Below the pieces are notes generated by a model. It did not search any database. It saw only the letters and a list, made by a program, of their open reading frames with translations, and had not been told where the DNA came from. From Anaerolineae bacterium (GTDB lineage Bacteria > Chloroflexota > Anaerolineae > 4572-78 > J111): DNA of 64,000 nt. The stretch is from the NCBI GenBank assembly GCA_023382535.1, contig JAHDWA010000012.1, positions 1 through 64,000 of the forward strand, given 5' to 3'. Positions within the stretch are counted from its first letter, which is position 1, and each line of letters opens with the position of its first letter. The translations under genes and the position numbers were made by a program. Below, piece by piece: positions 1 to 7,958 of this stretch.

Positions 1-2
1 GC

Positions 3-332
3 CAGGAAAAGGCCGAGCAGGAATTGATGGCTTTGAAGTTTCAACTGTTGAAAACCCAGGGCGAGTTGAAGGTAACGCCGGAGATGAAGATGAACGAAAT
101 CGTGGCTATTCATCCCCAGGCGCAGCAGGTACTGGCCGGCTTTCACCTTGGCGGCTGCTCCAGTTGCTCGTTTGACCCGCACCAATCGTTAGGTGAAGTT
201 GCCGCCGTCAATGGCCGGGATATCCAGTCCATTTTAGTGGCGCTCAACTCGCTGGTGGCTGAAGGCAGCAACGGCAACGGCTTCATTTCTCCTGAAAGAT
301 TGAAAACGCCTAATATTCAACTGCATTTTTAG
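3..332 (+). CDS. DUF1858-type redox-disulfide protein, 5' end open
   Basis: The reading frame is open to the left edge, so the true start may lie outside the window; an internal ATG at 27 (AGGA 4 nt upstream) is the only start visible. From about residue 27 the protein matches the hybrid-cluster-protein-associated redox domain (DUF1858): NEIVAIHPQAQQVLAGFHLG, then GGCSSC, then a helix ending at an NG turn. The CxxC pair is the expected active or metal-binding site. The N-terminal 25 residues are charged and helical, unlike the minimal domain. Function of the family is not established; a thiol-redox or Fe-S role is inferred. No partner is visible because the upstream gene is cut off. Confidence 0.72.
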   Translation, partial: QEKAEQELMALKFQLLKTQGELKVTPEMKMNEIVAIHPQAQQVLAGFHLGGCSSCSFDPHQSLGEVAAVNGRDIQSILVALNSLVAEGSNGNGFISPERLKTPNIQLHF

Positions 333-403
333 GATTTTGTGTTAAGAAATAGAGAACTCAGGGAAGTTGTTGGACCTGAGTTTCTTTTTTAAGATTTCCC
401 CTC

Positions 404-432
404 TTGACATTCATCTCAAAAGAGGCTATTAT
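404..432 (+). promoter_or_regulatory. Sigma-70-type promoter of arsR
   Basis: TTGACA (404-409), a 17-bp spacer and TATTAT (427-432). The -10 overlaps the left arm of the ArsR-type palindrome, so repressor and RNA polymerase would compete. Confidence 0.75.
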
Positions 433-459
433 ATAGACATATTTATAATTGTCTATATA
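430..459 (+). promoter_or_regulatory. ArsR-type operator (10-bp perfect inverted repeat)
   Basis: TATATAGACA (430-439) and TGTCTATATA (450-459) form a perfect inverted repeat around a 10-bp AT-rich spacer, just upstream of the arsR start codon and overlapping its -10. Long AT-rich dyads like this are typical ArsR/SmtB sites, so autoregulation is inferred. Confidence 0.75.
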
Positions 460-469
460 TAGGTGAGAT

Positions 470-793
470 ATGCCGGGTTTTGATATGGTCGCCTTTTGCA
501 AGGCTTTGGGCGACGAGACACGACAGCGAATTTTGGAAATACTGCAAGCCGAGGGCGAGAAGTGTGTCAGCGATTTGGTGGATCTTTTTAATGTCTCCCA
601 GCCGACCATCTCCCATCATCTCAATTTTTTAAAGCAGGCCAACCTGGTGACAAGCCGCCGGGAAGGCAAGCAAATTTATTACCGCGCTAATCAAGACAAT
701 ATTGTTGAATGCTGCGGGATGCTTTTTACCAAGTTTGTACCTACCGATATTGTTTTGCATGAGTTTGTGGAAGCAGAAAAAGAGACCGTTTAA
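470..793 (+). CDS. arsR: ArsR/SmtB-family metalloregulator
   Basis: A 107-residue winged-helix repressor. The family signature is clear: FCKALGDETRQRILEIL at the N-terminus, a recognition helix with VSQPTISHHLNFLKQANLV (residues 42-60) and a wing, REGKQIYYR. Cysteines at 10, 32 and the 81-82 pair are candidate As(III)/Sb(III) thiol ligands; the usual CVCDL motif reads CVSDL here, so ligand geometry probably differs from the plasmid R773 type. AGGTGA lies 4 nt ahead of the ATG. It sits behind its own operator and ahead of two methyltransferase genes, one of them arsM, so it most likely derepresses both when arsenite binds. Confidence 0.9.
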   Translation: MPGFDMVAFCKALGDETRQRILEILQAEGEKCVSDLVDLFNVSQPTISHHLNFLKQANLVTSRREGKQIYYRANQDNIVECCGMLFTKFVPTDIVLHEFVEAEKETV

Positions 794-807
794 CGTCTCT
801 TTTTTTG
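777..807 (+). terminator. Intrinsic terminator of arsR
   Basis: The inverted repeat AAAAAGAGAC (777-786) / GTCTCTTTTT (795-804) is followed by more T residues. It contains the arsR stop codon, so arsR and the downstream methyltransferases should be separate transcripts. Confidence 0.75.
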
Positions 808-811
808 CTTT

Positions 812-835
812 AATATATAGATACATTTATATATT
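812..835 (+). promoter_or_regulatory. Second ArsR-type operator
   Basis: AATATATA (812-819) and TATATATT (828-835) are a perfect dyad. The core resembles the arsR operator (ATATAGA followed by ACAT and TTATA). It lies about 26 bp upstream of the methyltransferase gene at 861, so both transcripts are probably in one regulon. Confidence 0.55.
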
Positions 836-860
836 TATATTTGTACAAGGGGAAAATTTT

Positions 861-1484
861 ATGAGTAGTAAAATTTATTTTGACCAGATTGCCTCAGAGT
901 GGGACCAGATGCAGCAGAGCTTTTTCTCCGACACGGTTAGAGATAAGGCTTTGGCAACGGCCAAGGTGCAGGCCGGTCAACTTGCGGCGGATATTGGCGC
1001 AGGCAGCGGATTTATTACAGCCGGGCTGCTGGCGCGAGGGCTTAAAGTGATCGCGGTTGACCAATCTGAGGCCATGCTGGCGGAGATGGACAAAAAGTTT
1101 GGACAAACTGCTGAGGTAGATTATCGCCAGGGCGAAGCAGACTCACTCCCTATCGCCGACGAGGAGGTAGATTATACCTTTGCCAACATGTACCTGCATC
1201 ACGTCGAGTCGCCCTCCCAGGCCATTAAAGAGATGGCCCGTACGCTTAAACGAGGCGGCAAACTGGTGATTACGGATCTGGACGAGCACAATTTTGAATT
1301 TTTGGCCCGGGAGCAGCACGATCGCTGGCTGGGGTTTAAGCGAGGGGAGATTAAAGAGTGGTTGATTGCTGCCGGACTAAAAAATGTGGCGGTGGCAGAC
1401 ACGGAAGAAAAATGCTGCGGCTCATCATGCTGTGGCGGCGAAAAAGCAAATATTACTATTTTTGTAGCTTCAGGAGAAAAATAA
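861..1484 (+). CDS. Class I SAM methyltransferase with Cys-rich tail
   Basis: A 207-residue Rossmann methyltransferase. Motif I is DIGAGSGFIT, motif II is KVIAVDQSEAM, and LKRGGKLVITDLD is the motif III/post III region. The last 25 residues carry CCGSSCCGGEK, four cysteines in two pairs that no standard methyltransferase core needs. The start chosen is the ATG at 861, 7 nt after AAGGGG; a longer in-frame extension overlaps arsR and its terminator and is rejected. The stop overlaps the arsM start by one base (TAATG), so the two are translationally coupled. The substrate is unknown; the context suggests arsenic or another thiophilic metalloid. It lacks the three spaced catalytic cysteines of ArsM. 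Confidence 0.8.
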   Translation: MSSKIYFDQIASEWDQMQQSFFSDTVRDKALATAKVQAGQLAADIGAGSGFITAGLLARGLKVIAVDQSEAMLAEMDKKFGQTAEVDYRQGEADSLPIADEEVDYTFANMYLHHVESPSQAIKEMARTLKRGGKLVITDLDEHNFEFLAREQHDRWLGFKRGEIKEWLIAAGLKNVAVADTEEKCCGSSCCGGEKANITIFVASGEK

Positions 1485-2386
1485 TGACGACCGATAACAA
1501 CGTTACCCTCAAAGAACAGGTGCGGGAACGCTACGGCGCGATTGCCGAGCAGCATCTCAATCCGGCTGTAACTGCCCCCATTCAACTCCTCGACACGCGA
1601 CCCCAGGCTGACACCGGCTGCTGCGGGCCGGCAGGCGGCTGCTGCAGCCCCGGCGACGCGGCCCAGGATGCCAGCCTGGCCCAGGCGCTCTATCAGGAAG
1701 CCGAACTGACCGGCCTGCCGGATAGCGTAACCCTGGCTTCGCTTGGCTGTGGCAACCCGACCGCCATCGCCAGCTTAAAACCGGGCGAAACGGTGCTCGA
1801 TCTCGGCTCAGGCGGGGGCATTGACTGCTTCATCGCGGCTCGATTCGTCGGCCCGGCTGGCCGGGTCATAGGGGTGGATATGACCGACCATATGCTGGCT
1901 CTGGCCGAGCAGAACAAAGCCAAACTCGGTCTGACCAACGTCGAATTCCGCAAAGGGGAGATCGAGGCTTTGCCCGTGGAGAGTAACAGCGTGGATGTGA
2001 TTATCTCCAACTGCGTCATCAATCTCTCGCCCGATAAGGACGCCGTTTTCCGCGAGGCCTTTCGGGTGCTGAAGCCGGGCGGCCGCTTTGCCGTATCGGA
2101 TATGGTTACGGCGGGCGAGTGGCCGGAACCACTCAAAGCCAACGTGGGGGCCTGGGCCGGCTGTATCACCGGGGCGATTGACCAGGAGGTGTATTTACAA
2201 AAGATGCGTGAAGCCGGGTTTGTCGAGGCGGGGGTCGAGTCCCGCAGTTCCTACGGCCTGGAAGACCTCGACTCGCTGGATGAGACCAGCCGCGAGACCC
2301 TGACCCAGGGTGTAGATTGGTCCACCGTGCCCGCCGATGTGCGGCTCTACAGCGCCCGGATTGTGGCCCGGAAACCCCTTGATTAA
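1484..2386 (+). CDS. arsM: Arsenite S-adenosylmethionine methyltransferase
   Basis: A 300-residue ArsM that methylates As(III) to mono-, di- and trimethylated forms using SAM. All diagnostic features are visible: an N-terminal CC pair region (Cys46-47 and 53-54), LGCGNP with Cys89, the SAM site VLDLGSGGGIDCFIA, SNCVINLSPDK with Cys177, and AGCITGA with Cys227. Cys89, 177 and 227 correspond to the three conserved arsenite-binding cysteines. AGGAG 8 nt upstream supports the ATG at 1484. It is translationally coupled to the Cys-tailed methyltransferase and lies behind arsR, so induction by arsenite is expected. The protein is cytosolic and gives arsenic detoxification by volatilisation. Confidence 0.93.
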   Translation: MTTDNNVTLKEQVRERYGAIAEQHLNPAVTAPIQLLDTRPQADTGCCGPAGGCCSPGDAAQDASLAQALYQEAELTGLPDSVTLASLGCGNPTAIASLKPGETVLDLGSGGGIDCFIAARFVGPAGRVIGVDMTDHMLALAEQNKAKLGLTNVEFRKGEIEALPVESNSVDVIISNCVINLSPDKDAVFREAFRVLKPGGRFAVSDMVTAGEWPEPLKANVGAWAGCITGAIDQEVYLQKMREAGFVEAGVESRSSYGLEDLDSLDETSRETLTQGVDWSTVPADVRLYSARIVARKPLD

Positions 2387-2414
2387 GTTTTCAGTTTGAA
2401 CTCCATTTCTCTGG

Positions 2415-2460
2415 TGCGCCAGACTTTTGCCTCCAAGGCCAAAAGTCTGGCGCATTTTGC
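2415..2460 (+). terminator. Terminator of the arsM operon
   Basis: A 15-bp perfect inverted repeat, TGCGCCAGACTTTTG (2415-2429) and its complement (2440-2454), is followed by a short T run. Confidence 0.75.
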
Positions 2461-2508
2461 TATTTTTGTGATAGCCTTTTCAACTGTTATTAATTCTTGC
2501 CCTCAATC

Positions 2509-2537
2509 TTGACAGGAAAATTATCTGGCATTATAAT
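2509..2537 (+). promoter_or_regulatory. Consensus sigma-70 promoter upstream of the LacI gene
   Basis: TTGACA (2509-2514), 17 bp, TATAAT (2532-2537): a perfect consensus. It reads toward the LacI-type regulator at 2832 across about 290 bp of leader in which I find no gene. The gap 2387-2831 otherwise holds only the arsM terminator and the operator at 2548. Confidence 0.8.
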
Positions 2538-2547
2538 GCACTCAATG

Positions 2548-2561
2548 TGGAAACGTTCCCA
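2548..2561 (+). promoter_or_regulatory. LacI-family operator
   Basis: TGGAAACGTTCCCA is a 14-bp palindrome with one mismatch and the central CG typical of LacI/GalR operators. It lies 11 bp after the -10, over the predicted transcription start. Confidence 0.65.
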
Positions 2562-2831
2562 TATTATTCTTCTTGCTCCGTAATCAGGCTTTTTCCTTTC
2601 CTCCTAACCCGAGCTGCATCTTGATAGCTAAATCAAAAAAGAGACAATATGACTGGCTTAGAGCCACGAAATAGTGGGTAAAAATTACTTTTTTTGATCT
2701 TAAAAGGTGTCGCCACTTTTGTTATCTGGACAATTTGTGCAAGAGGGGGATTTGTAGTGACGATATAATGTGGTATCGTTTCTAGAATATCACCATTTTG
2801 ATGGAAATTAAGGATAGAAAGCGCACAGATT

Positions 2832-3854
2832 ATGACGGCGACGATCAAGGATGTAGCCAAGCGGGCTGGTCTATCACTCTCTACTGTTTCACGGGCGCTC
2901 AACAAGAGCGGGTATGTTAGCCAGGAAACACAACGGCGGGTTGACGAAGCCGTGGCCGAACTGGATTACCAACCCAACTGGATGGCCCGTAGCTTAAAGG
3001 GCAAAACTTCACGTCTGATTGGGTTAATTATGCCCGATGTCTCCAGCTCTTATGATAACACCATTATCCAGTTGGTCTGCAATACCTTACATGCGCATGA
3101 TTACGAACTCATTCTTTGTTTGAATAATGAGGATCCGGCTATTGATCTTGGCTACTTGAAAATGCTGCAAGAAAAGCGGGTGGCCGGCCTTATTTATATC
3201 TATCCTGCGGGCGGCAGTAATTCGGCCTTTATCCGCCAGTTGGCTAACCAGGGCATGCCGATCATTGAAATCAATCGCCGCCGGGAAGAAGATTTATTGG
3301 ATGCCGTTCTGGTGGATAATATCCAGGGCGCTTATCAAATAACCACCTATCTTATCGAGTTGGGCCATCGTCGGATTGGGTTGGTCTTGGGTGAAACTGA
3401 GCTGACCACCGGCAAAAACCGCTTAACCGGCTATCGCCGGGCGCTCACCGATCATGGCCTGCCGCTAGATCCCGACCTCATCCGGATCGGTTCTTTTACC
3501 CGCCAGCATGGCGAGAAAGGTACCTGTGAGCTGCTGCAATTGGCCGAACGTCCCACCGCTATCCTGACCGGAAGCAATCGCATTTTGATGGGGGCGCTGA
3601 GTGTTCTGGGCCAGACAGGGCTGAAGATACCTGACGACATTTCAATTGCTACCTTTAATGATACCGAGTGGTTGAGTTTTTGGCAGCCGCCGATTACGGT
3701 GGTAGATGTGGCCATTGACGAAATGGCCCAGTTGGCCGTGGACCTGCTTTTGCGCCGCCTTGTTTCGCCTGGAAAGTTCTCCCGGCCGACAACTTACCTG
3801 TTGAGCACGTCTCTGATCAAACGAGCCTCGTGCAGGGATTTAACGGAAAGTTAG
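2832..3854 (+). CDS. LacI-family transcriptional regulator
   Basis: A 340-residue LacI/GalR regulator. The N-terminal HTH (IKDVAKRAGLSLSTVSRALN) and hinge helix (NWMARSLKGKTSRLIGLIMP) are intact, followed by a periplasmic-binding-protein-like effector domain. It lies behind a consensus promoter with a LacI-type palindrome and is followed, after a conserved leader element, by a sugar ABC cassette of the same orientation. It probably represses itself and that cassette. The effector sugar cannot be read from the sequence. Confidence 0.85.
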   Translation: MTATIKDVAKRAGLSLSTVSRALNKSGYVSQETQRRVDEAVAELDYQPNWMARSLKGKTSRLIGLIMPDVSSSYDNTIIQLVCNTLHAHDYELILCLNNEDPAIDLGYLKMLQEKRVAGLIYIYPAGGSNSAFIRQLANQGMPIIEINRRREEDLLDAVLVDNIQGAYQITTYLIELGHRRIGLVLGETELTTGKNRLTGYRRALTDHGLPLDPDLIRIGSFTRQHGEKGTCELLQLAERPTAILTGSNRILMGALSVLGQTGLKIPDDISIATFNDTEWLSFWQPPITVVDVAIDEMAQLAVDLLLRRLVSPGKFSRPTTYLLSTSLIKRASCRDLTES

Positions 3855-4010
3855 TATTTCCAGGTTTACTTCCTTTCTTAACGAGAAAGTGATTGTTGTT
3901 AAAGGACTTAAGGAGGCAGTTATGGTTATCCAGATTCCGCCGTAGCAGGGTAGATACAATGATATGATTGCGACGTGATCGAAGACCTTACCGTAGCGTA
4001 AACAAAAAAA

Positions 4011-4155
4011 GGAGATACCGGCTAACTTGGCAGGAAGCGGTATCTCCTGGAGTGACGCAATGCTAGGAGGGCACTCAGACGTTTTTTGTCCGGGTGCAGC
4101 TCGCTGGCACCGGTCGTTTTTATTATATCGCATGTGCACCTAACTGGCGAATAAA
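4011..4155 (+). ncRNA. Candidate structured leader RNA, copy 1
   Basis: This is one of two related elements in the window (the other starts at 10135). It begins with a perfect 10-bp stem, GGAGATACCG (4011-4020) / CGGTATCTCC (4038-4047), closing a 17-nt loop that is identical in the other copy except for one base. A variable middle of exactly 83 nt follows, then CATGTGCACCTAACTGGCGA. Two small hairpins fit the middle: GACG (4078-4081) / TGTC (4087-4090), and GGTGC (4093-4097) / GCACC (4107-4111). A weaker enclosing helix pairs 4051-4052 and 4056-4059 with 4140-4141 and 4133-4136. It ends about 100 nt ahead of the substrate-binding protein gene, so a cis-acting riboswitch-like leader is the leading idea. 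A mobile miniature repeat is the alternative. The rest of the gap 3855-4256 shows nothing convincing. Confidence 0.6.
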
Positions 4156-4256
4156 ACAGGTTTGTCCCAAACGCTTCAGCCAGAACGGGGCCGGATAACT
4201 CGGTAGGGTCAGCTAAAACCGGACCCAGTGAATTCAAAAATCAAAGGAGATAAATC

Positions 4257-5333
4257 ATGGCTGATAATCAAGACAACGGGGTGCAATTTGTGGAACTTTG
4301 GGGAGCAATGACCCGGCGCGGGTTTTTGCAGGGGTTATTTACGGCCACGGCCGGGGCAGGCTTGTTGGCAGGCTGCGATCTTAGCGGCCAACAACCACAG
4401 GTACAGGAGCAGGCTGCACCGGCGGCACAAAGCAGCAGTGGAAATTTACCCTTTGGCAAGGCGATGAAAGCAGCCTTTACCAACGCCGGCCTGGGGGCAA
4501 CCTGGTGCGCTCAGGGCAAAGAGGCCGCCGATAAGTGGGGCAAATGGCTGGGCGTCGAAGTGACCTGGTTTGATGGGGGCCTGAGCATTGACACCCAGCG
4601 CAAGGCTGTGGAAGACATGGCCGCCAGAGATTGGGATTTTGTGGCGATTCAAGCCTTTGGCATTGATACCCTGGTTGACCCGGTGAAGCGGATGATTGAC
4701 AAAGGTATACCCATTATCCAGATGGATACAACCATTTCTAAAGACGACATTGGCATTACAACCTTCCTGGAGCCGGACAACATCTTTATGGGTGAGGTGG
4801 TCAGTGAATCGCTCTTCAAAGCTATCGGCGGCGAGGGTAAAGTGATTATGACCCAGGGAGCGCTGGGCCATACCGGGGCGCAAAAACGAGCCACCGGGTT
4901 TGAGCAAGCGGTGGGGAAGTATCCCAACATTGAAGTCATTGCTCAAGACCCGGCCGATTGGGATGTTAATAAAGTGGCTCAACTCTGGGAGGATTACCTG
5001 GTGAAATTCAGTGACATCAAAGCGGGCTACTTCCACAACGATGATATGGCCTTAGCCGCAGCCAAAGTAATAAAGAACGCTGGCCGGGAGAAGGACATCT
5101 TGCTGGGAGGAATTGACGCTATGCCTCAAGCCATCACGGCGGTGAAAGACGGCACGTTGCTGACCTCGGTACGTAATCCTTCCTGCCGCATCCACTGGGG
5201 GGCAGTGGTGATTGGGGCCATGGCCGCCAGCGGGGTTACGGGTATCCCCAAGTATATTCTGATGGATGGCCCGGTTGTCACCGCTCAGAATGCGGATGGC
5301 CTATTCTTTATGGAAGAACAGCTTCTGTTGTAA
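4257..5333 (+). CDS. Sugar ABC transporter substrate-binding lipoprotein (Tat-type signal)
   Basis: A 358-residue periplasmic-binding-protein type 1 family member (ribose/galactose-binding class). The N-terminus has a twin-arginine signal, TRRGFLQ (residues 19-25), a hydrophobic stretch, and a lipobox LAGC with Cys40, so it should be exported folded and lipid-anchored. Binding-protein hallmarks follow: DFVAIQAFGIDTLVDPVKRM, IPIIQMDTTIS and FHNDDMALAAAKVI. AAAGGAG stands 8 nt ahead of the ATG. It heads an operon with a double ATPase, permease and dehydrogenase. A Tat rather than Sec signal is unlike the other sugar-binding proteins of the window. Substrate unknown. Confidence 0.85.
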   Translation: MADNQDNGVQFVELWGAMTRRGFLQGLFTATAGAGLLAGCDLSGQQPQVQEQAAPAAQSSSGNLPFGKAMKAAFTNAGLGATWCAQGKEAADKWGKWLGVEVTWFDGGLSIDTQRKAVEDMAARDWDFVAIQAFGIDTLVDPVKRMIDKGIPIIQMDTTISKDDIGITTFLEPDNIFMGEVVSESLFKAIGGEGKVIMTQGALGHTGAQKRATGFEQAVGKYPNIEVIAQDPADWDVNKVAQLWEDYLVKFSDIKAGYFHNDDMALAAAKVIKNAGREKDILLGGIDAMPQAITAVKDGTLLTSVRNPSCRIHWGAVVIGAMAASGVTGIPKYILMDGPVVTAQNADGLFFMEEQLLL

Positions 5334-5383
5334 TCTCAATCGGCAACCTGTTTTTCTGTGGGCCGAAAATTGATCAGGAAGTT

Positions 5384-6892
5384 ATGAATACACCAGCGGC
5401 GGCATGGTCTATCCTGGAATTGCATCGGGTTTCTAAACGTTACGGGGGTGTGATCGCCCTGGAAAACGTAGACTTTGACCTGCATGCCGGGGAAGTGCAT
5501 GGCCTGGTGGGGGAGAATGGCGCAGGCAAAAGCACCATGATGAAGTTGCTGGCCGGCGTGTATGACGATTACGACGGCGAGTTACGGCTGAACGGTGAAG
5601 TAGTCCGCTTTTCCTCCCCCGCCGAAGCCCAGGCCCGGGGCATCGGTATGGTTTACCAGGAGTTGAGCGCCTTCCAGCACCTGACGGTGGCCGAAAATAT
5701 CTTTGGCCGGCATCTACCCCTGCGGGGTGGGTTGGTGGATTGGCAACGGTTAAAGCGTGAAGCCCAGGCTCACTTGCGGGAACTGGGCCTGGATATTGAT
5801 GTTACGGCCATGATGGGGCATTTGCCGGTAGGGGTGCAGCAACTCGTCGAGATTGCGCGGGTCATCTTCAGTGGGGCGCGGATTATTATCCTGGATGAGC
5901 CGACCTCGGCGCTCTCCCCGCCGGAGACGAGGCGCTTGTTTGAGTTTATTGTCAGGCTAAAAGCCCAGAGTAAGAGCGTCATCTTCATTTCTCACTTTCT
6001 GGAAGATGTTTTGGAAATTAGCGACCGGATCACCGTCCTCAGAAATGCGCATAAAGTGGTTGTGCTTGAAACAGTATCTACGAACAAGCATCAATTGGTT
6101 GAGCTGATGATCGGCGCTGAGGCCAGACTGCTCCAACGGATGTACGAGGAAGAAACGCACATTGTTGAAAAACACCAGATAGGCGACGTGATGCTAACGG
6201 TGGACAGCCTGACCAAACGCGGTGCGTTTAAGGATATTTCTTTTACCCTGCGTAAGGGCGAGATTCTGGGCTTGTTTGGCTTTATGGGGGCTGGCCAGAT
6301 TCAGTTAGCTCGCTGCCTGTTTGGAGCCGAGTCGTTCGAGGCCGGCACACTCATGCTGGACGGCGAAAGGCTAAAATTTAGGAACACCACCGGAGCCAAG
6401 AAGGCTGGGATTGCCTATGTGCCGGAGAACCGGCGTCAGAGCTTAATGCTGCAACAGGAAATTTACAAAAATGTGACCCTGGCCCACCTGGGGCGTTTGC
6501 TCGGCTGGCTGCTGAACCGGCGGACTGAGGTAGCTATTGCCCAGACCCAGATGGAAAATCTAAGGGTCCGGCCCCCCAAGCCGCTTCTTCCGGCTGGCGC
6601 GTTAAGCGGGGGCAATCAACAAAAGATTGTTCTGACCAAGTGGCTGACCCAACAGCCCCGGCTGCTGATTCTGAACGAGCCGACGCGGGGGATTGATGTC
6701 GGCGCCAAGGAGGAGGTCATGACCATTATCAAGGGACTGCGCGATCAGGGTGTGGCTATCCTGCTGATCACCACCGAGCCGGAAACTATCTTGAGCATTG
6801 CCGACCGGGCGATAGTGATGAGCAAGGGCCGGCTGACCGTCGAGATTGGAGGCCGAGACCTCACCAAAGAAAACTTAATGAAGCATGCTTGA
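5384..6892 (+). CDS. Sugar ABC transporter ATP-binding protein (two ABC domains)
   Basis: A 502-residue RbsA/MglA-type ATPase with two fused ABC domains. Domain 1 has Walker [11 protein letters not shown]-loop YQELSAFQHLTVAEN, a degenerate signature LPVGVQQLVEIAR, and Walker B IIILDEPTSALS. Domain 2 has a degenerate Walker A (GFMGAGQIQLAR), a perfect signature LSGGNQQKIVLTKW, and LLILNEPTRGIDVGAK. The aspartate of the second Walker B is replaced by asparagine (LNEP instead of LDEP), which is unusual; the adjacent catalytic glutamate is kept. It energises import with the permease at 6909. Confidence 0.9.
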   Translation: MNTPAAAWSILELHRVSKRYGGVIALENVDFDLHAGEVHGLVGENGAGKSTMMKLLAGVYDDYDGELRLNGEVVRFSSPAEAQARGIGMVYQELSAFQHLTVAENIFGRHLPLRGGLVDWQRLKREAQAHLRELGLDIDVTAMMGHLPVGVQQLVEIARVIFSGARIIILDEPTSALSPPETRRLFEFIVRLKAQSKSVIFISHFLEDVLEISDRITVLRNAHKVVVLETVSTNKHQLVELMIGAEARLLQRMYEEETHIVEKHQIGDVMLTVDSLTKRGAFKDISFTLRKGEILGLFGFMGAGQIQLARCLFGAESFEAGTLMLDGERLKFRNTTGAKKAGIAYVPENRRQSLMLQQEIYKNVTLAHLGRLLGWLLNRRTEVAIAQTQMENLRVRPPKPLLPAGALSGGNQQKIVLTKWLTQQPRLLILNEPTRGIDVGAKEEVMTIIKGLRDQGVAILLITTEPETILSIADRAIVMSKGRLTVEIGGRDLTKENLMKHA

Positions 6893-6908
6893 GGAAGTGA
6901 GGTAGCTG

Positions 6909-7937
6909 ATGAGTGAGGCGAGGTCTATCAAGCAGGAAAGGGAGCTGGGCCGGATCGGGGTGTTGGCCGCCTGGAGCAGGCGTCGGGCGCGCGACCTGGC
7001 TCCCTTTATCACTCTGGTGGCGCTCATTATTTTCTTCAGCCTGACCACCGACAGCTTTTTCAACTACATCAATTTTCGCAATATCCTGGGACAGATAGCC
7101 ACTTTGGCCATCGTTTCGACCGGCATCACTTTTGTGCTCTTGTGCGGCGAAATTGACCTGAGTATTGCTTCGGTGGCCATGTTAGCCGGAGTGATTGCGG
7201 CTGTCCTGTACGGCGAAATGGGCATGTCCCAATTTGTGGCGGTGCTGCTGGGTGGCATAGCGGCTACGGGCCTGGGTGTGCTCAATGGCTGGAGCGCCAC
7301 TCGTATTGGGCTACCCTCTTTTATAGCCACACTGGCCACCATGCAAATTGCTTCTGGCTTGGCAATGTATATCACCAAAGGCTCCATTCTTTATACGTTA
7401 GCCCCGCTTCTGTCGTATTTGGGCGGCGAGTATATTGGCCAGGAGGACCCCTGGCGCCTGCCGGTCGTCATTCTGACCGGGATCGTTGCTCTGTTCAGCG
7501 GACACTTTGTGCTGACTTACACCAAATTTGGCCGGTATGTTTACATGACCGGCAGCAACCGCGAAGCGGCCCGCTTGAGCGGGATCAACACCAGAAATAT
7601 TGTCGGCGGCTGCCTGACGATTTCGGCCTTTTCTGCCGGCATGGCCGGGATGCTGAATACGGGCCGCCTGGGGAGCGCCCAGGGCTATGGCCTGGATGTG
7701 ATGCTGCTCGATAGCATCTCCGCGGTGGTCTTGGGGGGTACCTCCCTCTTTGGCGGCGAGGGCGGCATCAAGAACACGGCCATGGGCCTGTTAATTTTTG
7801 GCGTGCTCAACAATGGTTTGAACCAGCTTCAACTTGATATTTTTGTGCGCTTGTGGGTACGTGGGGTGATTTTATTGATTGCTCTCATTATTAATATTTA
7901 TGCCCTCCGCTTGCGTGATGTTCAATCTCTGGAATAA
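6909..7937 (+). CDS. Sugar ABC transporter permease (RbsC-like)
   Basis: A 342-residue integral membrane protein of the BPD_transp_2 family, with about nine or ten hydrophobic segments beginning near residue 30. It has the family block CGEIDLSIASVAMLAGVIA and the cytoplasmic loop NREAARLSGIN used for ATPase contact. The gap to the ATPase gene is 16 bp and to the dehydrogenase gene about 20 bp, so it is in the same operon. It forms the pore for the sugar bound by the protein at 4257. Confidence 0.9.
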   Translation: MSEARSIKQERELGRIGVLAAWSRRRARDLAPFITLVALIIFFSLTTDSFFNYINFRNILGQIATLAIVSTGITFVLLCGEIDLSIASVAMLAGVIAAVLYGEMGMSQFVAVLLGGIAATGLGVLNGWSATRIGLPSFIATLATMQIASGLAMYITKGSILYTLAPLLSYLGGEYIGQEDPWRLPVVILTGIVALFSGHFVLTYTKFGRYVYMTGSNREAARLSGINTRNIVGGCLTISAFSAGMAGMLNTGRLGSAQGYGLDVMLLDSISAVVLGGTSLFGGEGGIKNTAMGLLIFGVLNNGLNQLQLDIFVRLWVRGVILLIALIINIYALRLRDVQSLE

Positions 7938-7958
7938 AATTTAGGGTACGAGGTATCC

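Noticed and set aside
702..860. Longer N-terminus for the methyltransferase at 861
   Set aside because: It would run through arsR, its terminator and the second operator.
2764..2769. TATAAT as a second promoter for the LacI gene
   Set aside because: No -35 at a usable distance; the nearest TTGTGC is 23 bp upstream.
4011..4149. Integron attC-like site, because of CCTAAC and GCTAAC boxes
   Set aside because: No inverse GTTRRRY partner at the other end and no integrase or cassette structure nearby.
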